Origin: Nymphaea colorata
Taxonomy: Eukaryota; Streptophyta; Magnoliopsida; Nymphaeales; Nymphaeaceae
Assembly: GCF_008831285.2 (NCBI RefSeq)
Contig: NC_045141.1
Location: 15,610,106 to 15,674,105 of the forward strand
Reading direction: 5' to 3'
Length of the DNA stretch: 64,000 nucleotides
Position numbers and translations under genes: made by a program. The stretch's first letter is position 1. Every line of letters starts with the position of its first letter. The notes beneath the pieces are model-generated. The model saw nothing but the letters and a program-made list of their open reading frames with translations. It was not told the DNA's origin and did not search any database. This document shows, in pieces, positions 13,301-24,014 of this stretch.

Positions 13301-14270
13301 TGAGCTTCTGTCTGTTCACACACATGTTCATTATAAACAGGGTGTTCTAGTGCTATTTGTGAGTATGCTGTATATAATATGTCACATGAGTGGTGCAAGT
13401 AGGATGCCGAGTCAGAGTCGGGTGAATTGCAAATGCAGCTGTTAAAAATTGATGGTTATTATATGCTTTACACACACACACACACACACACAAGACATAC
13501 ACACCTTGGGCAAACCTGCACCCTCAAGCTTTTTTAGAAAAATGAATTAGATGCGCCTTTACTCACGTGACAGTATTTAGGCCTGTTTTACTCTGAATCA
13601 AATGGAAGTGCTGCATGTGGTATCCCGAGGCAAATGTTTTCTTTACTCATCTAGGTCGATGTTGACCTGTCTGCAAGGTTGGACATTGATTTGTTAAGGA
13701 TTACCAAGCCTTTGACCATATAAAACTTAACCTGGGGCTTGGCCAGGTGTATCCAAGCCTTTTTAAGCCTTAGGTATGTTCTCGTTTTCATGGTAAGTAA
13801 TAGTTTCCTACCCTCTTTGTTCTGTAACAACCTCTTGGACCCTTGGTGTTGATAGAGTAAGATGGAAGGAAGCATTTCTGTTCATCCTTCGTAACAAACA
13901 CCAATTCCTTTTAGATGTAAGTTGGCAATTCTAATTTGTCTAAATGAATGGTTTCGATTTTCATCTTTAATGCTGGTGTGCAGGTAGCCAGATATCTTTC
14001 TTCCGCAATGGAGTATGTCAAGGTGTTGCATTCACTGATTTGAATGGTGGAAGGTATTACCCTGCAGCATCAATGTACACTCTTCCAAACCAACCAAACT
14101 GTGTAGTACGCTTCAATTTTGGTCCAGATTTTGATTGTTTCCCTCAAGACTTCGGTGGGTGTCCAGTGCCATCGCCCATGATTGATGCTCCATACCATGG
14201 GTTTGATGGTGAAGCAACGGAAAATGGAGAAAACGCTGCTGAAAATGGTCAGTCTGAGAACAAAACCTGA
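7355..14270 (+). CDS. TRO: TRAUCO/ASH2-like SPRY-domain protein (COMPASS H3K4 methyltransferase complex)
   Basis: Nuclear subunit of the SET1/COMPASS-type complex that supports histone H3 lysine-4 methylation; the Arabidopsis member is TRAUCO. Exons are 7355-8468 and 13984-14270, joined in phase 1 (Gly372 spans the junction), giving 466 aa. Residues ~1-180 are low-complexity and strongly acidic, with Glu/Asp runs at 74-95 and 135-145, followed by a Lys/Arg-rich patch ([12 protein letters not shown]) at ~172-183. The SPRY/Ash2 domain spans ~245-420 and includes [10 protein letters not shown] (261-270), [16 protein letters not shown] (279-294), SYGYRDIDG and, after the junction, [13 protein letters not shown] Glu/Asn-rich tail ends the protein. 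The ATG at 7355 is the first in the open frame. The 5.5-kb intron holds a MITE-like insertion. Confidence 0.93.
8469..13983 (+). other. Large intron of the TRAUCO-like gene
   Basis: The 5,515-bp intron begins GTAATG and ends TGCAG. It is AT-rich with no recognisable gene. It contains the palindrome-rich element at 11334-12105 and a (CA)n microsatellite at 13470-13492. A stretch at about 12280-12640 is GC-richer than its surroundings but has no coding signal I can name. Related sentences of sequence recur at about 10615-10690 and 10708-10770 (GTTGCCTGGATGA...CATCATGAG...GCTTATCAG), suggesting a diverged local duplication of ~95 bp. Confidence 0.7.
11334..12105. mobile_element. Palindrome-rich MITE-like element in the TRAUCO intron
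   Basis: A 772-bp segment has perfect 10-bp terminal inverted repeats, CCAATGTTAT at 11334-11343 and ATAACATTGG at 12096-12105. It is flanked by CTATTA on both sides (11328-11333 and 12106-12111), read as a target duplication. If one terminal base is shifted, the duplication becomes the 7-bp GCTATTA. Both sub-terminal regions are packed with GTATCG/CGATAC words. On the right side the perfect 16-bp palindrome CGTATCGTACGATACG occurs repeatedly (about 11930-12095). The core is AT-rich and codes for nothing recognisable, so the element must be non-autonomous. The superfamily is not clear from the duplication length. Confidence 0.7.
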
Positions 14271-15509
14271 AACGTAACCAAGGTGCCCTAGATGCAAAAG
14301 CTTAATTGACAATCAAAGTACATGCTTTGAAGCATTTTTTGTTAGTGAACGGCCTAATTTATGCGGGAACTTGTGTTGCTTTGTGAATGGGTCACAGGCA
14401 CATCCACCTTTATTCAAGGCAACCTTTTGTGAACTGAGTATGTGACAGAGATGATTGGTCCGAACAGAACTGGAAAATAAGATCAAAGATGGATGATGCA
14501 GCAGCAGGACGATATGCCAGGCTTGTATCTTGGCTGGACATTGAGTACTAGGACCGAAGCTTTGGTGTGGTAGCTGAAGAAAGATTCCCTTTCTTCTGTG
14601 GGCTTTATGTATACTTAGATGTGCTAAGATGGTCAAGTAAGGCATAGCTTTGAATCTGCCAAAAAGTCCCTATGTTGATCAATCTGCTTTGAATTGGAGC
14701 CCGCAAGTCATGGCAAGCTTACTTTTGAACGATCATGGAAAACTTGTTACTTAATGTAGATCAGTGTTTGTTCTATCTCTCTCTCTCTCTCTCGTTCTCT
14801 TTTTTCCTGTGACAGCACTCCTACCGTATAATTAGAATCGTGTTTGCTTTTTATGCTTGTTTGGATGGCCTCTCCGTAAATTTGGTTCTTGTGGAAGATT
14901 CCTGCTGTTGATGTGTAATTTAAGTAGTTGCCTAAATTCGCCTTATCTCATGGTGGTTGGAAAAAAGTCTATGGCTGGCCCTGAACAACTTAGTTGTAGT
15001 CTGTTTACCCTTTTTTATCTCATGAATATGCTTGTAATTAACTTGATACGTTCTTGTGAGATGTCCTGAGATCTACGAAAGTTCTAGATCTCCTTGCACA
15101 CAAGGCCGTCCAATCACTTGACTCTGGCTCAAGCGGTTGCGGTTCCGGTTCCGCAACTTGGCCTAATCTGCTACTTTAGTTAGTTCTTCCATTAAGCTAA
15201 ATGCAACTGAAATTACTGAAGCAAATACATTCTACAACTACATATTTCTTTTATGTCTCAGTTACAGTAGATAAGCAAGAAAACTCAAACCGCATGGTAC
15301 CTACTCTCCAACTAATCCACGCCAGAAAGCTTTCACTACACGAAAGCGAATCAAAAGAACAATAATCAAACATGACAGAGAGAGAGATAGCTCAAGACCA
15401 ACAAGCTTTCACCAACTAATCTCTACGAATAGAAACAATCACAAATAATTCGAACAATGATGATCAATATTCAGCACTATCGAAACAAAATCGGCCGGAG
15501 CTAAACACC
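14271..15509. other. Region between the convergent TRAUCO-like and thaumatin-like genes
   Basis: The TRAUCO-like 3' UTR should occupy the first few hundred bases. A CT microsatellite lies at 14775-14793. The thaumatin-like gene ends at 15510 on the other strand, so the two genes are convergent and this interval should contain both terminators. No canonical AATAAA signal stands out at a clear distance from either stop codon. I see no further gene. Confidence 0.6.
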
Positions 15510-16366
15510 TTAGGGGCAAAATGTGATCATGTAGTCCGATCCGCTGCATGTGCATGTACTTGATGCATCATCATAGGCATAACTGTAAGCCTTAGGGCAT
15601 GCAGTCTTGAACATGACGGAGTACTGCGTCGGCGAACATGTCGTCGGAGATGCATGATCTCCAGTGCAACAATACTCCGGCAAGTTGAATGCGGCACACG
15701 CACTCTTACATGCCACGACCTGTCCTGCCTCCCTGACCTGCAGGTCTGCCGGACAAGTATCCCGCAGGTCCGCCACGCACCCAGCATACTGGCAGTCACC
15801 AGTGCCGCCAACAGCTCGGATGCCGACACCGACGTTGTACCCATCCACCAGACTCACATCATAAAAGTCCTTGGCGCCACCAATTGTGAATTCAGCCAAC
15901 GTCACCGGCGGAGCACCTCCATTATTATCACAAGCTAGGCGACCACAGTCTCCGGTGGTGCAATTCCCGTTTCCAGAAGCATCAAAGCTGCAGCCGGTCC
16001 GAGCCCAGAACCGGCCAGACCAGCCAGAGGGTGCACTGAGCGCAATGGACTGGCCGCTTGCCAGCATGAATCCACCATTGCCAAGAGGCGTGCCATTCCC
16101 CGTTAAACTTCCTGGCCAGATGGTGTACGTGCATCTGTTTAACATTGTAAACACTGTTGCAGATACCATATTTCCTGCAAAAAAAAAAAATGTCGCACAG
16201 AGGAAAGGATGAACCGAGCATATTTAAGCAGCGATACTACGAGAAAATTCATCAACCTATTGAATAATTGATACGAGAAAATTCATCAACCTATTGAATA
16301 AGTGATACCAATGATACCTGAGGAGATTGAGAGCAGAAACACCAAGAGGATTGTGAGACACGCCAT
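15510..16366 (-). CDS. Thaumatin-like protein (PR-5 family), secreted
   Basis: PR-5-type protein, usually extracellular or vacuolar and linked to antifungal defence or beta-glucan binding. Coding exons on the minus strand are 16366-16318 and 16174-15510, joined in phase 1, giving 237 aa. The short first exon encodes the signal peptide (MACLTILLVFLLSISS...), with cleavage probably near Ser21-Thr23 so that the mature chain starts (A)TVFTMLNRC. Family landmarks are RCTYTIWPG, the W-S-G-R-F-W-A-R-T-G-C block, DFYDVSLVDGYN (acidic cleft), DCQYAGC, EYCC and the C-terminal DYMITFCP. Arg, Glu and Asp of the REDDD acidic cleft appear present. All 16 conserved disulphide cysteines can be placed, plus one extra in SSTCTC, where most relatives have an aromatic residue before the conserved Cys. 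The length matches large-type TLPs. Confidence 0.95.
16175..16317 (-). repeat. Thaumatin-like gene intron carrying a 34-bp duplication
   Basis: The 143-bp intron runs GTATCA...GCAG on the minus strand. Within it, 16241-16274 and 16275-16308 are two tandem 34-bp copies that differ at a single base (both begin GAGAAAATTCATCAACC on the plus strand). The duplication makes up almost half of the intron and is recent. Confidence 0.85.
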
Positions 16367-17497
16367 TGAATCTCTCTCTCTCTCCCTTGCAGAAAGGAAA
16401 GAGAGATGAAGGTTGAGTGGTGAATTTATGGAGGAACAGTTTAGTCAGAAACTTATTTAGTTTATTTTGGGAAGTTTTATCATGTTCCCTTTGTTCTTAT
16501 ATGTTTTGAAGTATTATTTTTCATTGCATAATTTATTCAGAAACATGTCTTGCATTTCTTTGTTTTTTAACCTTTATTTTATTTATTTTCTTGGCGCGGC
16601 AGCTTGCGAGGGTGGTTGGTTGGACGTGGTCGGTTCGTGCAGTACCATGACGGCTTCAGTTTGGATCTGGGCCGTCAACCAGTCAGGAACCGACGGCCAG
16701 GATCGAAGCAAAACTGCCGGAGGTTGCTGCGATGTCGCCGCTAGGAAAAAGTGGGCCCACTAACGCCTGAAGGTGTTTGGTGGCATTGGCCTGACCAGCA
16801 ACGTCGTCATGCTTTCCGTTTGGATTGGGTTGGATTTGCACTGGATCTGAATCCTGGATCTCATATTATTATTTATACATGCGTTTGCTTGCGAGCAAGA
16901 GGATTAATCCCACCACCCGAGTGAGCTCTTACCTTAAAGTCCATAGCTGTGTCGGTACCAACTTGTAAGATCTCCGCATAACTTGCATGTATGACTCACC
17001 CCTCCCTTTTATGGTATGGAAACATACCCTTGAGTGGGTCCACCTATTTGAGCTATGCCCATGAGGGCACTGCCGCACTCTTCATGTTGAAAGAGTACTT
17101 GAACCCTATAAGATCCATACAATTTGATCCATGCTCTTTTATAATTATAGATTTTCTTTTTGGCGTGCATATCGTGACTCATTAGTTCGATTCTCATAAG
17201 CATTATTCTTCCGGAGCTACGACATAACACCCCACATAGTTCTGAACTTTGGAGGCAAGAGGAAGAGGGATTGAGCATAGACCTCCTTTGTTATAAGTCA
17301 GCTAAACCCTAGTTCGCGAGTTGGGGAGCAACAATTCATGGTGACTATGGAGAAATACTTTGTGAAATCGTTACATTAATTGCATTTATATATGAAAACC
17401 CTACTTCACCCTAAATTAGAGACTGTAAATTGACAAATCTCGTGCTTAAGCCCCTTTCAATCTAGAGCATATATTCAGCTGTGACCTTGCACTAGTC

Positions 17498-17718
17498 CAG
17501 TAGCGAAGCTACCTTGCGGCTGGCGTGGGCAACTGCCCACCCCAGCCTGAGTACACCCTTACAAAAGTTTTACTATGATAATGCTGGACTCAGGCGTAGC
17601 CATATGCGGTACCCACACCTGACTTAGGCCACTGCTCTGTAGCCCAACATGCACCCAACCATTGCAATAATAAAATAGTTCAGTGCTCATTAGCTAAAAA
17701 TTTCTGTCTCCACCACTG
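17498..17718. mobile_element. hAT-like MITE (221 bp)
   Basis: The segment starts CAGTAGCGAAGC and ends GTCTCCACCACTG; the reverse complement of the right end, CAGTGGTGGAGA, pairs imperfectly with the left end. This matches the CAGTGGCGGAGC-type terminus common in plant hAT (Tip100-like) families. It is flanked by CACTAGTC (17490-17497) and TACTAGTC (17719-17726), a 7-of-8 match to the 8-bp duplication expected for hAT. It has no coding capacity. Internal GGGCAACTGCCCACCCC resembles sequence in the degraded fragments near 4.5 and 5.06 kb. Confidence 0.7.
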
Positions 17719-18444
17719 TACTAGTCGTGTAGTCGGTAAAGTTTGTGAAAAAGTTTGAAACTCTAGGTGGTACGTTCTTTTTTGTGATAGTCGGTAAGTA
17801 AAACTGCTTAGTTCAAGGAGTTGGTCACTAACTTTGCCAGAGTTAAACTTCACCTTTTGACTATAGTTTCATGGACCATTGGGGTAAAGAAGTCCATGGA
17901 TTTGGATTTAAGATTTGATATCGATATCTTAAACATTATACTAACTGGGGTTTTGATTGGAGCTGGTTTGTTGTATCCACTATAGTTGGGATTAAAAGAG
18001 ACTTGTATGAATCTGGATCAAGAGATTACACAAGAATTGGGTTCGTGGAAAGCAAGTTGAATCTTGTTTGAATTTTACCATTTAATCCAAACCTGATATT
18101 GTTTCATGAGTAATATTTGTTGTTTTTCCAATGGAAGATGGTTGTTTTGAGGCGCAGGTCAAACCAGCATGGTTAGGTCTCCCACCCCAAGAGTGATATC
18201 CTTCTTAATAAAGAAAAGAAGGATATTGAACTCTTGATCTTCTTTTAACTTGAAAGTTTTGAAGCTGGTAGATGGAGCTAGATCTTGAAAACAGGGAACT
18301 GTAGTAAAATGAAAATTAACTCCTTATTTTACCAAACCTTGAAGGAATGGAGCACACGCATAACTGAAATTGTGAAATTTGGAAGAAGTTCAATATGAAT
18401 CTTAAAGTTCTGCTAGATGGATCACACTTGATTAGCAGTTGATT

Positions 18445-18880
18445 ATAGGGATGTTAACATATTTAATTTAGATAGGATATCCGACTGAATCGTTTCGGAA
18501 AAGTGGGATATGAAAAAAAAATAATATCCAATTAAAAAATTGAATTGAGTTTAGATTTAAGGAATGACATCCGATTGGATTCAGATATACTTAAGTATTC
18601 AGTTGAATTCAGATTTGGGTCTGACTTATTAAACAAATATCTTAATATCCAATACCCTCATATTTTGAAAATTGGCCAGAGTCAGTTCAAAGTTCGGATT
18701 CATATATGAATGCAACTATCAGATTTGGATTATGAATTCAGATCTCAAATTTATATTTGGATACGACATTTATTTGTTCGTATTTGAATTCAAATTCAAA
18801 TATAAACTTGTGAATATCTGAAAAAGGAGATATGGTTAAAAATATATATGATTGGAATGCGATCAATTGACATCCTCAAT
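18445..18880 (+). repeat. Dispersed repeat, copy A (GATATCC/GAATTCAAAT-rich)
   Basis: AT-rich sequence full of GGATATCC-, GATTCAGAT- and AATTCAAAT-like words, starting near TAGGGATGTTAACA and ending near TTGACATCC. A 33-35-bp core at 18554-18588, beginning GATTTAAGGAATGACATCC, is found again at 56956-56988 in the same orientation and at 44358-44398 inverted. The boundaries are approximate. It does not code for protein and is probably an old non-autonomous element. Confidence 0.6.
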
Positions 18881-19514
18881 TAATCAAGCCAATTATATAT
18901 TTCAAAATCTGTTTTCATGTTCATTAGTTATAGAACATATACTTATTGTCAGAAAAGAGTAAATGAGCAAACAGCAGCAAGTTATTTTTCTGGAAATTGA
19001 ACTTTATTTATCTCATGGTACTTTATTTTATTTTTATTTTTTTTATCCACCAGAAAACTATGATATCATTTTAACTCAAACATGTATACGTGATTGAAGT
19101 TTCTCAGCTTTTACATAAAAGCAAACGCTTTTTCCTTTTTCCTTTGTGTGTGTGTGTGTGGCAGGGGGAAGTTTTCCATGAATGCGTCTACGTTTCTCCC
19201 TTCATTAGGAAATAGGGCGTCAGCCCATGCTCTTCACAAAGACACAAAAGACAAAGGGTTGGTTGTACAGTGGTTAAACCATAAAGACGGTGACAAGATT
19301 TATGTTGAATTGGAAATCCGTTGTTAAATCATGCGATTTTAGTGATCTTGTGACCCTAAAGTTTTGGTGCAATGAGTTATACTACGGCAGACAAATATGA
19401 AAAGAACCAACTCCAAGGGCATAGCGTAGCTGTTCAGAGTTCGATTCTCATGGGTCGTACTCTTCTTCTTTTAGACTACAAACAGTGGATGTACTTCACT
19501 ATAATTGACGGGTG

Positions 19515-19713
19515 CAGGGGCGAAGGGGGGGGGGGGGGGGGGCGTGGCCATGGCCCCACCCAAGCTAATTGAGAAAAAAAAAAATACATTAAGAAAATTG
19601 AAAATTTTTAGTTGCGTAGTGTATTTTTTGGATTCGGTTTTAGTCATGCCCTAGCCAAATAAGTTCATTGGATCGTTTGACCCACCCCTGAAAAAAATCC
19701 TTGCTCTTCCCCC
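19515..19713. mobile_element. hAT-like MITE (199 bp) with perfect 8-bp target duplication
   Basis: The element begins CAGGGGCGAAGGG and ends TGCTCTTCCCCC, whose reverse complement GGGGGAAGAGCA partly matches the start. GACGGGTG flanks it exactly on both sides (19507-19514 and 19714-19721). A perfect 8-bp duplication together with a CAGGGGCG-type terminus is typical of hAT insertions, and its integrity suggests a fairly young event. A run of 18 G lies at 19525-19542. There is no transposase, so it depended on another element. Confidence 0.8.
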
Positions 19714-21658
19714 GACGGGTGTCTCGCTTTCTACCCAAAGTCATGAAATAGCCTTGGACCCCGGGGTGAGGGGCGAAATGGTGGTTTCAATCTCTCATTA
19801 AATTGCCAAACATTAAAGAACCAATGAAAAACATGAGATTATGAGCAGTTAGGCAATGAATCACCCAAAAAAAACCACTTTCTTTACCAATTGCTATCTC
19901 TTCAAACTGTACCCACTTAGAAGGTGATGTCAGAAGGAGCTAAGCTCCTCCTCCTTCCCTTTGTCCCCAGGGTCTAAGGTTGCAATGGATTGACACTTAT
20001 GCCAATCTAACCAGCAAGCTTGACCAGGCGCTAAGCCCAAGGTGGTGAACCAAGCTAGAGAGCAATCAACTGAATTATCTCAACACCGTTAAATGTAGAG
20101 TATGTTTATGTTATGCACTTGAAAAGGCATATGAACACATTTGTAGGGTTTAAACTGAAGTATCTCCCAACAGCCACCATTCCAAAGGAACAAACAGTTG
20201 CTGTTCAAGTCCTATTGAGGGAATTTAGTGTGAGGAACAGAACAACACATTCACAAAACACAGCATTCTGAATTCAATGCAGGAAATGCATTTTTTTCAT
20301 GTGTTCTGAATGGGTCGCAACGCGCGACAAACGCCCCCTTCAAAGTCGTTCATGAGAAGTTGCATGTCTTACAATACACAAACACATTATTTCAAGAATA
20401 CATCTTAATCTTTTGGATAGATTCATAAAACACTAATATAATATTTCTGTTGCTAAACAACCTTTAAAAGCTGTTTCACAACAATAACACATTGTTACTG
20501 TCCCATAAATGTGTCCTAAAAAATGAATCAGATTCATGAAACACTTTAACAAATGTTGAGTGTTTTATGAATCCGCCCTTCTTTTTTGGATGCATTTATA
20601 AGATAATACCACTGTGTTACTGTTATTAAACAACTCCTAAGGTTCCACTATGGTAATTAATGAGACTATTAGAATTTGGGCCGAGATCAAATATAGCATG
20701 TAAGTATTGTTAGTGAAACTTTAATTTTATTCAACTGAGTATTCAACTGAGTGCAAAGTCTGAAAACTCGACATCCATGCATGTCTTAGGAACACGATCC
20801 AAATCTCCGCATGACTGAATCCACTCAAAAAGGTTTAGTTAGATGTATTTATTCCATGCACGGAAGCAAACAAGCGCGCTTTGTATTATCCTAAGCCCAA
20901 GCCAGACCTGGTTTCCGAAACACATTACGGATTTCTGCTTCATTTGAACTGGACAGATCATAAACAAATCCAGATTGAAATAATCCCATTCAGAACTGCG
21001 TCACATGTCCCATCATTTGCATCCCCACCACATGCAACATTGCAAATGCTAAAATGAACCGACCTTGTGGGTAAGATCACAGCCTCACAGGTCGGATCGA
21101 CGGGGTTGGGTTTTAACAGTTTGATTTGTCCATTTTACTTGTTTTGACTAAACCTAGTCATCGGACCCAAATACCAGACGGTACCCGACCCGATTGAGCC
21201 CAGCCCCAAAAAAACCGACCCAATGAGGCCTGATTCAAACCCGATTAATTTTAAAAAAATATTTTTTTATTTTAACCAAGCCGGGCCGATCCTGAGCACG
21301 GGCCAGACCCGAGCTCGGGCTTCGAGCATCGGACTGGCCCGATGCCCAAGCCTAGTTTTGATGAGCGGTTCTTGTCGGTTACTAATAAATTCCGAACCCA
21401 AACAGACATGGATGAAGACTGAGAAGAAACCATGGCTGGGAACTGGACCAAGTGGGGACCGACTTGAATCAGTTTGAGTGTAACAATCAGTTTGAGAGAG
21501 AGAGAGAGACTGCACATTCAACAATTACTAGGCATGACAGAAGGTTTTTTTTTTTTTTTGAGATAAGAAGCGAGAGAGAAAGTAAGGCCAGGAAAAGCAT
21601 GGCCCAACAACATTTCATATACAGTTCTACAAAGACTAGATGGCGGCATTAGAAACAA

Positions 21659-24014
21659 TTACAACGAGAGAATGGGCTTCATGCTACGAAATAAGGGTGG
21701 TGGTCGCATGTTGAAATATGTTGCAGAAGAAAGGTAAACACAGCTTAAGGTAACATGTAACTTAAACCAGGGGGACGAGTAGGTCAAAAATGCACATATA
21801 CCAGATAGTGTAACCACAAAAACAAAATTTGTGACACACCTAAGCATCGAGAGATTGTCTTCCGTGGTCTCAAGTGCAAAATGACCCTTACCATGAAAAT
21901 CTGAAAGAAGCTTGTCCTTCTGCTGGAACGTGTTAATCAGCCAAGTAGCAGCTTCAGACTCCAACAGCGGGATTTCATGCGGTGGAATGCGGCGAACATG
22001 AATATGAACTTCAGAAGGATCAATACCGAAGACATTGTCCATGAAAGTTGGGCACCTAGGCTTGTAACCAATAGTTACATCATAAACTGCAGGCATTCAG
22101 TTCCAAAAGGTCAGAGACTCAGAAGCAAACCTACAAGATCAGAATAGTCAATTACAATGCTCATGTTATGTCGAATGGAAGTGGTTGAATGGTTTATATC
22201 ATTATTTCTTAAGTTGAGAACTAGATGCCATGATCTGCCAACGTCAATGATGAACAACAAACTCTTGCAATGGATCAATATGACCACCCAAAACATACTT
22301 CAATCAAGACCACTGCCAGATAACATGTTAGATGCTTGTTTTTGATAGATACTTGATTTTCTTTCTATCAGTGCAGGAAGATTGCTCAATTGAATGAATC
22401 ACAAGACATTTTAACAGATAAAACAACAGAATATCAAGTGCACGATCATAGCTATTTTTATCAGATAACTCCTCATCCAAGATGCATACCGGTTCAACTC
22501 AAAATGCAAATGATCATATGAATCGACATCAAGAATGAAACTGAGACTCAAAGAAAGAACCTGCGTCCAAGGAGTTCCTAAGCACCTCCAAGCAGACAGC
22601 GAACCCCTTTGTTTTTGGAAGAAGTACATGCTTCAGTATGGGCAAGCCATTCTCCTTTGCAAACCTTTGGCTCCTCAAGCACTTTTGCTCACTACCAATT
22701 AAATTGAGAGGAAAACATCAAGATAGGTGATAGAGAAGCTGACACTATAAATACCTATTTTGAATATTTTGACTACAATTAGACGTATTCTGTGGAATAA
22801 GACATGGAACGTTTCACTAATCAATATCGAGGAAAGAGAAGCTAAAAAAATAAATATGATGATTAAAAGAAAGAGGACAAAAATTTGACACAAATTTTCA
22901 GACCCACAAATATGAGGACTGCAAAAAGGTCTCAAGACAGGACTAATTAAACAACAGAAGTTCAAATCTGCATTTCAAAATCAGATTGAAATGGAGAGAC
23001 CAAGAACTTCATAATAGTCATATATAGTTAGATCCACTACAGATGAATATCTGAGCATGGTCAATGATAACATGATCATTCCATCAAAATTATGACAGAA
23101 GCAACTTACTGGAAATATAGATACATAAAATTGCCAAATGAAAAAGTAAAAGGCTTTAGAAGTGGACAGGTAAGCAAACCTACAACATCTGCTCCTTCTA
23201 TCATTCAGCAGGTCAAACAAAATGCAGTAACCAACACAGAAAAATCAGAAAAGGGTGATCGTTGATGAAGTAATTACGTGTAATCAGTTCCTTCAGGGAA
23301 AACAACAAGCCAAAGAGGATCTTGCGGATCAACGAAAGCTGAAAGCATCTGTCGTATCAGCTGCTCATCATTTTCCCATTTCCTTTCAACTGGGATAAAG
23401 TCAAGAATGTGGAAACCCCAGCCAAATATTGGTAATTTCATTAGACTACTCTTCAGTATATACTTTATGTATCCCAAACGGCTTTTCCTTATTGCAAAAT
23501 CCCACAGGTACATCCAATCAACCTCAGTTTTATGGTTACAAAGCAACATGACCCGTTCCCCTGGAGGAACCATGTCTCCTGACCAAACAACTTTTGTCTT
23601 GTTTATTTTTTCAAATAGAAAGGGCCATAGAGCTAACCACTTCCCAAAAAAGTAGGATGTCAACTTCCTGCTATAGTGCACACTGAACAGCCTCAATACC
23701 ACAGCAGTAAACATGCCCACGTAAATCAACATCATGAAAGCCGTCAAAAGTAGAACCACTAGGCACACAATGCCCCTCAAAATCCTAAAAACAGATAGTG
23801 GTCTCTTCTTGGGACAATGTCCAAGCATTGGGTCGCACTGCCTCTTCTTCAACATGACAGAAGTCCTATCTTCACTTCCATTTAAATTATTTGTCTCACT
23901 GAAGCAATTTCCACAACCGCTTACATCATTCACAGCGAGAGAAGCAAGTTGGGGATGGCTGCTTATTTCACCTGCATTCCCATTGGGAAGATCTTCTGAT
24001 AGATTCCCAGCCAT
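21659..24014 (-). CDS. LPAT: 1-acyl-sn-glycerol-3-phosphate acyltransferase, LPAT4/5 type
   Basis: Acylates lysophosphatidic acid to phosphatidic acid for glycerolipid synthesis, expected at the ER membrane. Coding exons on the minus strand are 24014-23278, 22691-22561 and 22086-21659, with junction phases 2 and 1; together they give 431 aa. A hydrophobic segment lies at ~78-110. The PlsC/LPLAT motifs follow: NHKTEVD (160-166, the NHx4D catalytic motif), [12 protein letters not shown] (206-217) and FPEGTD (239-244), then TEQK...RSQRFA and LPKTKGF. The last exon encodes [19 protein letters not shown] and two C-terminal membrane segments. The order matches plant LPAT4/5, whose Arabidopsis members are about 375-380 aa. 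The excess is a polar N-terminal extension of ~60 residues. The ATG at 24014 is the first in the frame. Confidence 0.93.

Larger units (their letters stand above)
16367..21658. other. Intergenic DNA between the thaumatin-like and LPAT genes
   Basis: About 5.3 kb with no supportable gene. The first ~80 bp include a GA/CT run likely to be the leader of the thaumatin-like gene, and a TATA-like CCATAAATTC (minus strand, about 16424-16433). Elsewhere it holds a dispersed-repeat copy (~18445-18880), two hAT-like MITEs (17498-17718 and 19515-19713) and a stretch at ~21170-21360 with repeated GACCCG/GGCCCGA words like those near 40.0 and 55.7 kb. A (GT)n run lies near 19145-19160. Confidence 0.6.
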
